Assembly (NCBI RefSeq): GCF_037975245.1
Contig: NC_092573.1
Span: forward strand, 10,790,501-10,854,500
Length of the DNA stretch: 64,000 nt
Direction of reading: 5' to 3'
From: Apostichopus japonicus
Taxonomy: Eukaryota; Echinodermata; Holothuroidea; Aspidochirotida; Stichopodidae
The position numbers were made by a program, and so were the translations under genes. Shown in pieces: positions 1 through 13,300 of the stretch. Within the stretch, counting starts at the first letter, position 1. Every line of letters begins with the position of its first letter. The notes under the pieces are model-generated. The model was given only the letters and a program-made list of their open reading frames with translations. It was not told the DNA's origin and ran no database searches.

Positions 1-2176
1 TATGAAAACAGAATAATTATGGAAGAATAGAATCAAGTCACTTGATAATGTGAGAGTTTGAATGTAGTTTGCTGACTGCTGTTATCTCTTTGACATAAAA
101 CAAGTCAAAACTCACCAAGTCATATACTGGGGGTGGGGGTTGGGGTAGGGGTAGGGGAAGAGAAGATGCACCAGGAGAACAGGTTGACTACAGGAAATGG
201 TTGAGTATTACAAATGATAGTTTGTAAAAACTAATTCTGTTTGGCTACTGATGTAAATTGCAGAATATTTCACAACTGAAAACAGAGGCATGTTTTTTGT
301 TTGTTTTTTTTTTTTTGTGTAATACATACAATTTTGTTTGATATTAAATGATAAAACAATTCAATTTTTATGGAAAGCAGATCAACTTTACTAAAATCCA
401 AACATGAGTTTATTTACAGAGCCATCCAGTGAAGTGGTTTACCTTGCCTTATATTTCACACAAGCAAAAATGTTTTCTTCTACCAGATACATGCCAACCC
501 TTTAAAGAAAATTGCCTGTCGCTATTTATACATGTATGTGTATGTAATCAAAACACTGCATGTATATTCTTACACACTGAACAGCAGGCGTTATTTCATG
601 CAATGTCGGCCAAACTTTCAGCTTTTTGCATCTAAACATTTATCAGGAACCCTGTGCAAGCTGGCAGGCAATTTTTTTTTGAGGGGGGGGTGGGGGTGTA
701 TACATAATTAAATTTATTGCAGTGAACAGTGTACTTCCCATCCGTGCCTACCCCACCCCCCCCCCTGTCTCACCAGTCACATACATCATTCAGAATTACT
801 TCAACTAACACACAAGAATATAAGAAGGTAAAAGGTTTCCATGGCTACACATTTTCTCTTGACTACAAGTTTAGACAGTAGCTGGGATCCCCGTAGTGTG
901 TACTACATACTCTTCTGGTTAGTTCATTAGTGATGCCTGTAACGATACAAAGGCCTACATGCAAAACGGTACACACTGTGTTGAAAAAACAAACGGACGT
1001 TGACATGCTACATTCTGTGAAAGCAGTGTTATATTAATATTGTGCAACACACATATATCTGCAAATTACTGGAAAGGTAGTGTGCCCGAGGGTGAAGTGC
1101 GATACACTGCAAACTAAAATACGGTGACCAGAAGCTGGGTTGGGGGTTAGTGCTACCATGGTCATGACAGCTAAGCAGATATCAACCTCGCAGTTTTCTC
1201 ATTGGAGGTTGCCTTTTTTTATATTTTCAGAGATGATTCTAGAACCTCTGTCGTCTTTAATACCTAGCACTACTCAACAAGCACACGGCAATGTCTTGAC
1301 AAATTCCGGTCAAAGTCAAATCTTGTATTACATTTTTAGAAACGTTTTACCTCCTTTTTTTCTTTCGGCAACCTCTATATAGATTCGGCCATTTGGCTGC
1401 TGCAACTTTCCTCGGATATTTAACTGTTTTATTTCAATACAGAAATTTGTCAGGCCCACAATTTTTTGGAATGTATTAATTCAATTTCTTCTTGCTGCCA
1501 TTTTGGTGCTCTACAGTACCAGATGCCTTATTTTTCTTTTCAAGAAGATAGAGTACTACACCACCAGACTACGACAGATTTAACAACAAAACACAGGTTT
1601 CAAAGGAAGACCTATTTGTGAAAAAGCGACAAATTTATAGAGACTTTTTTTTATTTTCTGCTTGTCCTTCTTCAAAATTAAAGACAAGAGAGAGCATATA
1701 GAATAGAGAGTTGCTGCCTTTTTGGTGTGCTACAGTACCAGATGATGTTGCCAGAAGCCTTATTTTTCTTTTCAAGAAGATAGAGTACTACACCACCAGA
1801 CTATGACAGATTTAACAACAAAACACAGGTTTCAAAGGAAGACCTATTTGTGAAAATAGACAAATTTATAGAGACTTTTTTATTTTCTGCTTGTCCTTCT
1901 CCAAAATTATAGACAAGAGAGTGCATATAGAATAGAGAGTTGCTGCCATTTTGGTGTGCTACAGTACCAGATGATATTGTCAGATGCCTTATTTTTCTAT
2001 ATAGAATAGAGAGTTGCACTGCAGGGTTTTCCTCTTTTGCCTTGTTCCCCCCCCCCCCCCTCCCCCATCTTGTTCATTCCTTTCTTCAAATTATTAAGTA
2101 AGGAATAAACAAGAGAGAGTTATGCTGTCAGAGTCTGTCATGACCATCTGATTCGACTACAACAAACAAGCTCAAA
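1..2176. other. 3' flank of the GOLM-like gene, no coding region seen
   Basis: This stretch lies downstream of the GOLM-like stop codon (minus strand), so its upper part is probably 3' UTR. It holds G-rich runs near 130-157 and 683-697, a C-run at 2047-2060 and a 220-bp-class tandem duplication at 1493-2015, listed separately. Open frames here are short and lack family features or splice logic. No poly(A) site could be assigned with confidence. Confidence 0.5.
1493..2015. repeat. Tandem duplication, about 2.3 copies of a 219-229 bp unit
   Basis: Units run 1493-1711, 1712-1940 and a partial third from 1941 to about 2015. Each begins with a tgctgcc..tttggtg segment, continues through a shared block ending in tttaacaacaaaacacaggt and beyond, and closes with atagaatagagagt. 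The third copy has lost its middle. The copies differ by small indels and substitutions, so the duplication is not an exact recent one. It lies just downstream of the GOLM-like stop codon and may be transcribed in the 3' UTR. Confidence 0.85.
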
Positions 2177-5100
2177 TTACAGGGCTGTGTGTGTACCATA
2201 ATCACTATCAGATTCTGAACCATTCCTGTGAAACCCAACATCGTTTTCATCATCGTCATCGTCCAGCCCGTCTCTGAATAGCTCCATGTTATCATCATCT
2301 GCACACAGGATAGAGCAGGTTAAAAGATTCTTGAACTAATATGACAAAGGACTTCGGGAGGAGGGGGGGTATTGGTTTCACCGGGGGACTTTTTGATATG
2401 TGAGGGCTGTTTTGTCTTTGGTGTGAGGAAATGGGGAGGGGGATAGTGCCTTCCACCACGAAAATAATACACAATGTTATCGAAGACACAAAATACATTG
2501 TTGGAAGTGTAAGGGGGGGGGAGGGGGGTGGGACAGCTTCTATTTCTGAAAATCAGTATCAAGACCAAGCAAATGATCAACCAATGCAAACATTATCAAC
2601 CTCCTCTCTAAAAATAAAAAGACAAATGGTTCATAGCAAAGTTACCCAACACCTAACCATGACTAGGTTATCTTTATCCTAACATAGCAGTTACCAACAC
2701 CTAACCATGACAAGGTGATTATTTTCCAAACATAGCAGTTACCAACACCTAACCATGACAAGATGTTCATTATCTGAACATAGCAGTTACCCACACCTAA
2801 CCATGACAAGATGATCATTATTTGAACATAGCAGTTACCAACACTTAACCATGACAAGGTGATCATTATCCTAACATAGTAGTTATCCACACCTAACTAT
2901 GACTAGGTTATCTTTACCCTAACATAGCTTCACCAACACCTAACCATGACTAGGTTATCTTTATCCTAACATAGCATTTACCAACACCTAACCATGACAA
3001 GATGATCATTATCCAAACATAGCAGTTACCCACACAATACCATGACAAGGTGATCATTATTCTAACATAGTAGTTACCCACATAGCAAAAAAACAAATTA
3101 TGTTGCCAGTTTTCTCATAATACAGTAATTTTCTCATAAACAAAAGTAAAAGAGTGATGCAAAATCCATATAATGAGGGAAGAAAATTTGAATACACTAA
3201 AAAGGCAGTTTCCCATAGAGCATATCATATACATGAAGTTCACATATATTAAATCAATTTTAAGTTGACTGGAGATTCAAATTAGTCAAAATATAGGAAA
3301 TAATGAACGATACGAGTAAAAACAAAAGAATCATGACCCTTCCTGGGATGACTCCATACAGAATCAGGTACTAACAAACAGATAGGTTAGCAGCTTTACC
3401 AGATCAAAATTTAATCAATAATCGAACCGATTACTGATTAACAAACAGGAACGATAACATTGCTAGAACAGATGAGGGCAATAGGAAAAGTAAGGGGGCT
3501 AGAAGGGTCACCTGGTTAAGGAAGCTAGGGCATGAGGTCTACACATAGTCACTTGCAACCAGAATATTTCCTATCGACAAGTAAGACAGACATGCTTACT
3601 TTAAAACGAAATTAAATAATATAGCCTTAAAACTTTATCGACATTGAATTTGACATTTGGAATGTCTGGTCTGTGAAAAAAGTCATGGTAATCGTTCAAC
3701 GAAGTAAAAACAAAGAGGAGTGGGGATGAGGGTTGGAGGCAAGAGGGGGGTGGTGGAAAAGGATGGGGGAAGATAAATTTATCTATGTATCCTGAACCAA
3801 ACATACCTTCTCCTACAGAAGGCTGACCATCCTCAATTCCACCGTCTGGGTTATCCTTGTCTTCTGGACCACCGGACTCGCTATCCTGAAATTAGTGAAA
3901 TAATCCAGATTTAACGGTTATCATGGTTTTACATAATTAATCAGAAGAAGCAAAAGCTAACAAACAAATATTTTGTGGATCATATCCCAGCATGTGGGCA
4001 TCATGATATCATCACCTGGAGGTCAAGTAAAGTTTAATATTATGTATGTTTGGCGCCTCCAAAAATTCTCAGTATTATATTGAGCCTCTCCATACATTGG
4101 TGAAGTTTCGCTATTGCATTTCGGCACGTTTCTCCGCCTCAAAAGTTGATTTTGACGTCCGGTGTTTATTGTTAATTTATAACGCTGTTTGTATTCTGTC
4201 CTCATTAATCAACAGACACGTGCTCCATTTATCATTGTTCAACTACTCCAAAAACTGATTTACTCTTCGTTATTACTGACACGACCGTTGCTGTTTTCTT
4301 CTATCAAGTTAATGGTAGTAACTAGGAGAGACCAATGCTGAAGGAAAGCCGTACCACGATGCCGATCGTCTTTACGAATAACTACGAAGTTACCACGCAG
4401 CAGATGTGGCAAACAGGCTTCATGAAGAGCACCTTATCATACTGCTGATAGCATCTTCATGAATGCCTATCATGTTACCATGGCAACTGCAACTCACGGA
4501 ATGATGTAGCAACAAAGCTTTACATATTGCAAAAATCGTATTCATGATCATCAAAAAAATTGTCGAGTCAACTGTTACAAACTGCAGCCGAACTACAGCC
4601 AATCGAGGGCCTTCACCACATGATTTAGAGCATCTTCACAGATAAACTATACAGTTACCACAGCAACTGTGACTAACACTGACATGAAGGAGGGAGGGCC
4701 TCAGCATATTGCTAAAGGCATCTTCATGATGACTATCACATTACCATGGCAACTGCAACTTAAACGCTGACAGGGGCTCTTACCATATTATTAAGGCCGT
4801 CATTTCCAGGGTGGTTATCAACCTGTTGGTCCTGGTTGCTCTCGTCTTGACCAAAACCCTCTCTGTCGATCGCATCTTCATTCTCTTTGTCTCCTTCTCC
4901 CAGGAGCACTGTGTCATCTCCGTTCCTGTTTTCCTCATCTTCTAGCTGGTTGACCATACCTGGATCTAATTAGGTAGGACAGACCAAAAATTAGAAACAA
5001 CAAAATGAAGCTAGGATAGACAGACAGACAGACAGATAGTCATCCGGAAGCTTGTGTAACCTGGAACATCCAACTTCTTCAAACATTGGGGGATAGTGAC

Positions 5101-8100
5101 ACAAATTTACCATTTCCATTTCGTTACATATCGAGAAAGAAAACTTGTTGTAGGGAAGAAAAGGTGATCATTCATTTAGATCAGGGTGAACTGAACAGCT
5201 GCAAAACATCTACAAAATGTTCACATTAACATCTCTGCTGTGGTGTATGGATGAATCTACAGACCATATATTCACTAAATCAATCGATCAATCTATTGAA
5301 TTGATTTCACTTGTTTACCTTTGTTAAGTCCTTCCTGGATTGCCTCTTGATCTGGTTGTCTGTAATAGAGTTAAATTATAAAGCAAGCAAAAGATAATAT
5401 CTCTTCATTTCATTACTCCTTAACTGCAGTGACTTTTTTTTTTTTTTTTTTTTTATTATTTTATAGCAAATGAAACAGCTTTTTCAATTTGCTGAATTTA
5501 GTTGACTTCATGGTTTGCTTTGCTTAGGTCTGTAAAACTTTCAAAGCTGGTGTATGCAGGCCATAACTAATTTTGCATAGTGACATCTTTAGATAACAGC
5601 GAGAGTTAACACCATCACCATCGAGAAAATTAACATCACAAAGTATGGTGAAAGATGGAATCCTTCACGACATTCCGGTAGAACGATGATAATTTGACGC
5701 ATGATATGAAAACTATGTATGACTTCAGACCGGCCCCCTCAACACCATCCCAACCCCCTCCCCCAACCATCCCAACCCCCTCCCCCACCGCCTCACCATG
5801 TCCCTAGCAGTGACACGTTTGTAGCATTATTTCTCTAACCCATCAAATATGTTTGAACACATACTCTGTGATTTTGTGGATTCATTACATGTTTGTACCG
5901 GAATCAGGGAAATTATAGGATGAAGAATGATTCATTCTTTATTTCCACAATACACGAATTAACGAATAATGCAGAGGTGGTGGGTTGCTTGACAATTTTC
6001 TCCCAGGGCCTGACCTTTTGCAGCATTTAACTCACCAGCTGCCTAAATTGTGACAGTTTGGACAAATGAGGAGAGAGCCTCGAAAGGCATTACAAGAATT
6101 TTGGTGAAAATTGACATAAACCAGGTTTTCAATTCAATAGTTTCGTAAGATCAGATGGTGGTGTTAAAGTTCCTGCAGTAACTGCTATGAATCCCATGTA
6201 GCTATGAGTTTCTTCGACCTTACAACATTTTGCTCAAAACTTTCCTACTTACGTTTGTTGTTGGTTTTGTTTTGTTTTTTTGGACAATAGTTTTGTTTAA
6301 TTTTGATAAAACAATGTCTTACATTTTATCATCGCCTGGCTGGTTATTATCAAATGGCAGGTTATTTCCTTCCACTGGATTGTCTTCGATCTAGAAAAAT
6401 TGAAAACAGATGATTTTAAATCACAACACAAAATTTCTAAACTAAAAAAAAGACACATGCAACTGCTTTAATATTTAATACACTTGAATTTTTTTTTTTT
6501 AAAAACTCTCCTGACTGTTCATCATTCCCAGCAAAAAAAAACCACATTTAATGCTGACCCCAAAAACAGAAACAGACTGGACGCAAAGCCAGTGATTCTG
6601 AAAGTAAGCACTGATAAAGTCAGATCACAACTAACTACAACGTATCTGGCACAACATGCATATACCAGTTTAAATCTGTTTAAGTATGGTGTGGCCTGTG
6701 TTTGTTGAAGGGGAAAAGGATAATAAGTATGTCAATAGCAAAACACACACACAGAGAGGTTGAAAAGCATTTGTTTACACTAGTCAAGCTATTCAATGAA
6801 CACCTATTGATTACTGTACTCACACAGTGTCTGCATGGGTACATGTTGATAAGGCACAGTACTGGGGAGGAAGCTCACTAGTATATATTATGTTGTTTGA
6901 CTATAAATCATGAATTACAAACTATTGACAGACAGAAGCAATCTACTTCAACATCAGACAAATTTTCTTCTTTTGTAACCTATTGTCTCTTCTCACTGTT
7001 TATTGTTTTCCCCGGGCTGAATGTTCATTGGTTAATGATGAGTTAATGATTTAATCTACAGGTGGTTATATTATCCATGAGGGAGACGTTGAATGGCTTG
7101 AACACTTATCACCAAGTCGCTAATCCAGTTTACAAACTTTAGATCCTTTTGGCTTTTGCAACCAATAAGGAACACCACTTCAGATGGTAAAACAGTGGAT
7201 TTATCCTAGAAGAGAAACAACCCACCATACTTAACCCAACCAGAGCTCAAACCTACAAGCTCCCACCTGCTAGGTATCATTGCCTCAACTGCCAATGCCC
7301 TTTATCTACTCCAAAGTAGCACTAGGAACTGACCTGGTGACCTCAAACACAAATTAAAGATACTCACCCTGACATTCACCAATGTGTCATCACCTTGATT
7401 ATTTTGCACTATTTGTGGCTGATCATCTGTTGAGAAAAGTTTTCAGACATAAAAAATATATCAAGAAAGTTTACATAAGCAGTGGGAAAAATTGACAGGT
7501 CTGCATAATTAATAAATATGAGTTTACAATATAATATAATATGATAGTTCAATTCAGTATCTACACAAAACTGGGAGAAGGGCGGAGGATACCAGATCCT
7601 TTACGACAGATGAGGAAGACGCCAGATGAGCCGGAAGCTCATCTTTACAGAATTGAGAGCAACAAATACAGAAATATAAACAAGAGGTAACACAAAAGAA
7701 TAAGGGTAAAATGAAAAAACACTTAACAGAAAGGGAAAGAAAATGAAGCTAATCCATAACCGAGGAACATTTTTTTTGGAACAAAAGCGGAAGTAACGGT
7801 CTTTAACTTAAGCCTAGTTACGTATTTATGTACATGAAGGTGCCGACTTGATACTGAAAGACATTGATAACATTTTTTTTTTCCAGCAAATGAAAGATAC
7901 CGTGATCGAAACAGAATTTATACATCAGTTTTTCTTTAGTTTGTTTAGAATATTTTACAGGACCTGCTCGGGTATATCTCATAACAGAGTTTGCAATTGA
8001 GCCTAGAATTAAAACTTACCTTCCTAGACTGTTTAATGAATAATTCCAATCGGTTCTGTACAGTTAGTTTCCCTGACAGATTGTCCAGTATTAATCGCAT

Positions 8101-8942
8101 GAATTTTGGTTTAATTTAAAAGTTGATTGGTCAAGTGTTATATGAACAGTACATTAAAGGACAGCAACAGGGGACCTCCACAAAACAGCCCAAAAAACCC
8201 TCCCTATTGCAAGAAAAGGATTCGAGTGGATTTTTCCCTTCGAATTTTGTCTGCTCTATACCAGTAGATGGAAAAATCTCCAATCCTAGGTAACCGCAAC
8301 CTGACAAAATTCGAAGGGAAAAATCCACTCGAAAAATTTAACGATCCAGACACTTTGGATGGTAGAATGGAAAGGAAGGTCATTGACAGAAGGAGCCGGT
8401 CATAGAGGGCACACAGTGTTAAAAGGTTACCAGTTCATTCTAGGCACGGTAGGAGGTGCTAAGGTTGCGGGGAGACAGGTAAGCAAGGAACCAAGTAAAT
8501 TTAGTGGGGCACTCGTGATAAATGTTACTGCCGGAGAATATGATTACATGAGAAGAGCTGCTGAGATGCCTTCTCTCGTGTAAACATTCACGACAAAATG
8601 TACCACAATAATGACGTCAACACAAGATGCTCTTCACACCAAACATGTGCATGTCAACATTTCACAGAACTTTACTAATGTAAATTGGAGCCATCTCATA
8701 ATCTATAATTCCTTGTATATTAATAAACACTGTCATAATACATTACCAGGTATGTTTGGTAACTTGACGCCAACTCCACGATCCAGCTGCGCATTAGGGT
8801 TAAATTCAGGAAATTTCATCTGTTCCTGGTTCCGTAGGTAGAGATTTTGGACTTGAGGAATATTGGGTACTGCAAATTTATTAGACGGCAATTCGGCAGC
8901 CTTCTCCTGACCGGGGATGAGCATTTGTTGTTGTTGTCCTGG

Positions 8943-8974
<32 letters not shown>

Positions 8975-10355
8975 GATAGCCAGAAAGAGCTGGCTGTTGT
9001 GGCTGAAACTGGATGGGTGGTTGACCATTCACATCCCTCTGGGGTGGAATAGCGTTAAATGGCTGCCGCCTCTGTTGCGGCTGCTGGACTTGGAATTGCT
9101 GTGAGATATAAAATCGAGTAAAATTCAAGTCATTACTGTTCAAGTTTTAAAATGAAACCAAGATCTAGAAATGACACTTTTGATTTTTGAGAAATGACAT
9201 TAATTAAACATCTGAGGCTTCTGAAATGAAATGGCTGGATTACTTAATCTAAACCCAAAGGTCAGTTCCTCAGATACGACACAAACTTTTATAATACAGT
9301 AGACAAACGTAAGACTTCTACATGGCCCAAAATAACATGTTTTCAACTGATTCAAAATTTGTGAAGGACAAAATGGTATTGAACGTCATCTAAGTATGTT
9401 CTGTTGTTTACATGAAGTTAATGAAAAATTGAAAACAATATGTTTTTGTTGCATTATTAGGATCTTTAAACCATGGATTAACATTAGATATTGTTAAACT
9501 AAATACCTGGAATGTACATCCCCATTTGGCAGCACATTTGTGATTTTGAAATTGATTGAGGTCAAAGGTCAGTGGGGTCAACACAGGTCAAATTCTGAAA
9601 ACCTTTTCACACTCGTTATGGTTGTATTTGTACAACACTTTTGGGTCAAAGCCAAAACCTCTGTTTAGACGAAGGACGGAATTTTCAATTGTGTTTGCTT
9701 AAATGTTGTAAAATAATTTATCTTAAGTACTTGATTCAATAAAAATATGCATCTACAACAAAATGATAGAATCAAAATATAATTAAGATGTGGCATGTTA
9801 TTATGGCTATGAAAACTCATTGGCACGAGGAACAGAATCCAAACATGTGAGTTTACATGCACGTTATACATTTGTCATATTTTTATCAAAAGTTGCCATT
9901 TCCAATATTTATAACAAGTTCAAACCCCCTTGTCAAATTAATTAAATGGTGTTTAAAAATTCTCATTGATAAGTTGAGATATTAAACACCTTTGCGGAAA
10001 AAAAGAAACACGAGGGACAGAATGCGCAGGACAGAATTTTTCCATGTTATTAGTGATGGAGATAGATAATGCTACTAAAAGTTTTTAATGTTTACATTCT
10101 AACTACAAAAGAAATCACAGAACCTTTCACAGTTTCATCCTATGAGGTGTGGAGGAGGGACAGGGCAATCCTCAATAGTCACCTTAAAACATCCCCCCTG
10201 ACTTATTGGAATTTTAAACATGCTACAGCCCATTTAATGTTGAAATTGCATCAAATCATTCAAATGAATGGCAAAACAAAGCACATCATCTAGTACCTCT
10301 ACCATATTTGGGGAAATTAGGACACAGGTTAACGAAAGTTGTCTTACAAACTATG

Positions 10356-10390
<35 letters not shown>

Positions 10391-13300
10391 GAAATCGTAA
10401 TGAGTTGGAAAATCAAGAACAGTGAAAAAACTTCCAGCCTCCACCAGGGTTCGAACCCAGGCCTGAGTCCTGCCCTATATGCGGACACCCTAACCACTAG
10501 GCTATGGACGCCGATTGTATGTCCAGAGGTTCAAAACGCATTATATTAATAATATTATGATGAGTGAACATTGCTCTTACAAGTCTCCTAATCTCATCAT
10601 CAGCAGCTGACAACCTCTCCTCCATCTCCTTCATGACATTTTCCAAATTGTAAATGGTGTTGTCTTTAATAGCCAGCTCCTGCTGGGCATCCTTCTTCTC
10701 TAGAAGCACTGCTTGTAATTCACCTGGAAAGAAAGAGGGAAAAAGGGGAAAAAAAGGGGGCAGGGAATTAGGGTTAAGTATATATATATATATATTGTTA
10801 CTAAAATTTTCACAAATCAAAACATTTTCCTTCACGTTTAAGCTCAAATTAGATGTATTGAGAGAAGAGTTAGAGAAAGAGAAGTTTGGAATTTAAAAAT
10901 CTTTTCGGTCGAGTGGAAGTTAGAGAAACTTGCCAAGTGACTTTATGGGCGCAACCTCTGATTCGGAGGTAAGATCGATGATCACTGTGACCAGATTGAC
11001 ATATAATTAACAAATGGAAAATTCCAAAAGCTAACCTGGTTTGGATATATCTTATAGTACTAACTGATGAACTAGCTTACATGTCTCATCTAAACAACTG
11101 CACTTTTTTGCTTAGAATACTATGTCTATAGCACCTAGTAACCTGTTCACACTGTCTTCTCCGGGTGACCCACCTGTTCAGGTCTACCCCCCCCCTCTCA
11201 CGAAACCATTCCCTTCCAAATTGTTAGGGGTTACCGAAAGATTAACCAAGTCTTCTGGACACAGTCAAATGAGAGTGTACATACATAAGTTGTTGTGAGG
11301 ACACAAGGTAGGTGACCATGTTTGATTTAAGTTAAATTAAAGTAATATTATAAAATCATTCAAGCTTTGTCAGTAAATTTTGCAACTGGACTTTCAAATG
11401 AAGTATGTACTGTACAGTACTAAAATCAAAACAGTAGCTAACTCAGAAGCATAGTCGCACATAAGCTGAACCAGTTCTGAACCAATTGAAACAGCATAAA
11501 ATCTGACACCTAGAAACGAACGTGTAAACACTTTGGATGGTAGAATGAGAAGGGAGGGCATTGACTGGTGAGGTCAAGAAATAAAAAGGGTTAAAAGGTT
11601 TAAAAGTTCATTCTAGGCACTTGTGAGCGAGGAACTAAGTAAATCTGAAAGGGAAAGCAATGAATTTCAAAACCTTGAATTACTAGGCTACAGTACAACC
11701 CAGCCGGAAATGATGTAGAAAATTTAAATCAGCCTTGGTTATCTTCCTTTTAGTTGAAAGATAAAACTTGAGAAGGATATTCCAGCTATCTAAACGAATA
11801 CCCTGAAATATGACATTAGGACCGAGACCTGTAAACATGGAATAAATATTAGATTGTCTCTTTCAACATTTCAAAGTTACCACTGCCTCCAAACCCCAAC
11901 CATCCCCCCCCCCTCCCCAACCCTTCACACACAAACCCACACACTTCCTGTAATTGAGTCAGTTACAGATGAACATTACAACAAACACTATGAGGTTTGT
12001 TTCAAAGGTTATAATTTGTCATCACAAGATCTACTGATTGTGTGAAAAGTGACATTGTGGATCACAATAGAGGAATTGGATTCCTGTGTCACCATTACCA
12101 GCCATCGATGGGCTGTCTTTTAAGTTCTGCTATTAAAGCTGCTATACAGTACAGTACAGTAACATTTAAAATGGACAGCAAGAAATTTAGGTATTGAAGC
12201 AAAGTCGGATTGAAAAGAGAAACCTAAAAGCATTGCAAAGTAAAACTCTCTTGTTTCTAAACTGAGATGATTGACAAACTAAAGTAATCTGCAGGCACCC
12301 GTAGAAACAGAAGGAATCATATTAATGGGCCTCGCAGGGGTGGGATGAGAAAAGGAATTTTTGGCTTTATTGTTACTAGAGCAGTACTGTACTGTACCAG
12401 TCTGCTCTGTTAACTTTAAGAAATCATAAACTTGATCTTTCATTTAGTCATCAAACTTACAGTCTGAACATTTTGGAATCATGTCAAAGGTCAAAACCTT
12501 TTCGACACAAACTAAACTAAACTATCAGTCCTGATATGATGGATACCTGCACTTAAGGATAAAATTCAGCAAATTTACAACCTTTACTTTTGGAGTCATG
12601 TTTATAACTAATGTTTTCAGACTTTGGCATTCATTACACATGTTTTACAGTTAAGCCATAATTTGTATTAAAAGCCTCACATGTGTATTGACACAGGTGC
12701 ATACATGTGTACACAGGCATCTCCATACACCGAATGAGCGTTTTGCAAACATTTAAAAATTGCCTGTACTGTAGGCCATACCTGTTCCACAGATGCAACA
12801 CAATTCAAACATCAAGAAAAACTTGACTTGAAAAAAGGTCTCATTTTATCTATAGATAGATGTTGTAACTACAGTATCGTACTACACTATCAAATATGTA
12901 AAGTATTTAAATTCTGATTCAGAAGCCTTGCACCTTTGTTTGTTTTTTTCCCAAGGTGGTTTAGCTGAATCAATATTTCAGAAATTTTGATTAATAATAA
13001 TAAAAATCAAATTAATGTAGATTTAAAGACTTTTTTTTAATGAATTCAAAATATATGTTACTTTTATAGTGTATGACAAATCCAGACTTTCAAGGATTAA
13101 CAAAATTTATATATTTTATTAGAAGAGGACTTTGTTAATTATCTGCTGCAGTGACATCCATAGCAGGAAACATTATATTGAGACTGAAGCAAGTGTGATA
13201 TACACTGTACACTATACAACACAGACAGTATATATTCATTTAGTACTGTGGTGCTACAGTATGCTTGTAACTCAATTCATACAGTATATATGAAGAAGGA

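Noticed and set aside
10448-10505. A tRNA gene on the minus strand
   Set aside because: A and B boxes are present, but no acceptor-stem pairing, and the unit continues into a body and (AT)n tail, as a SINE does.
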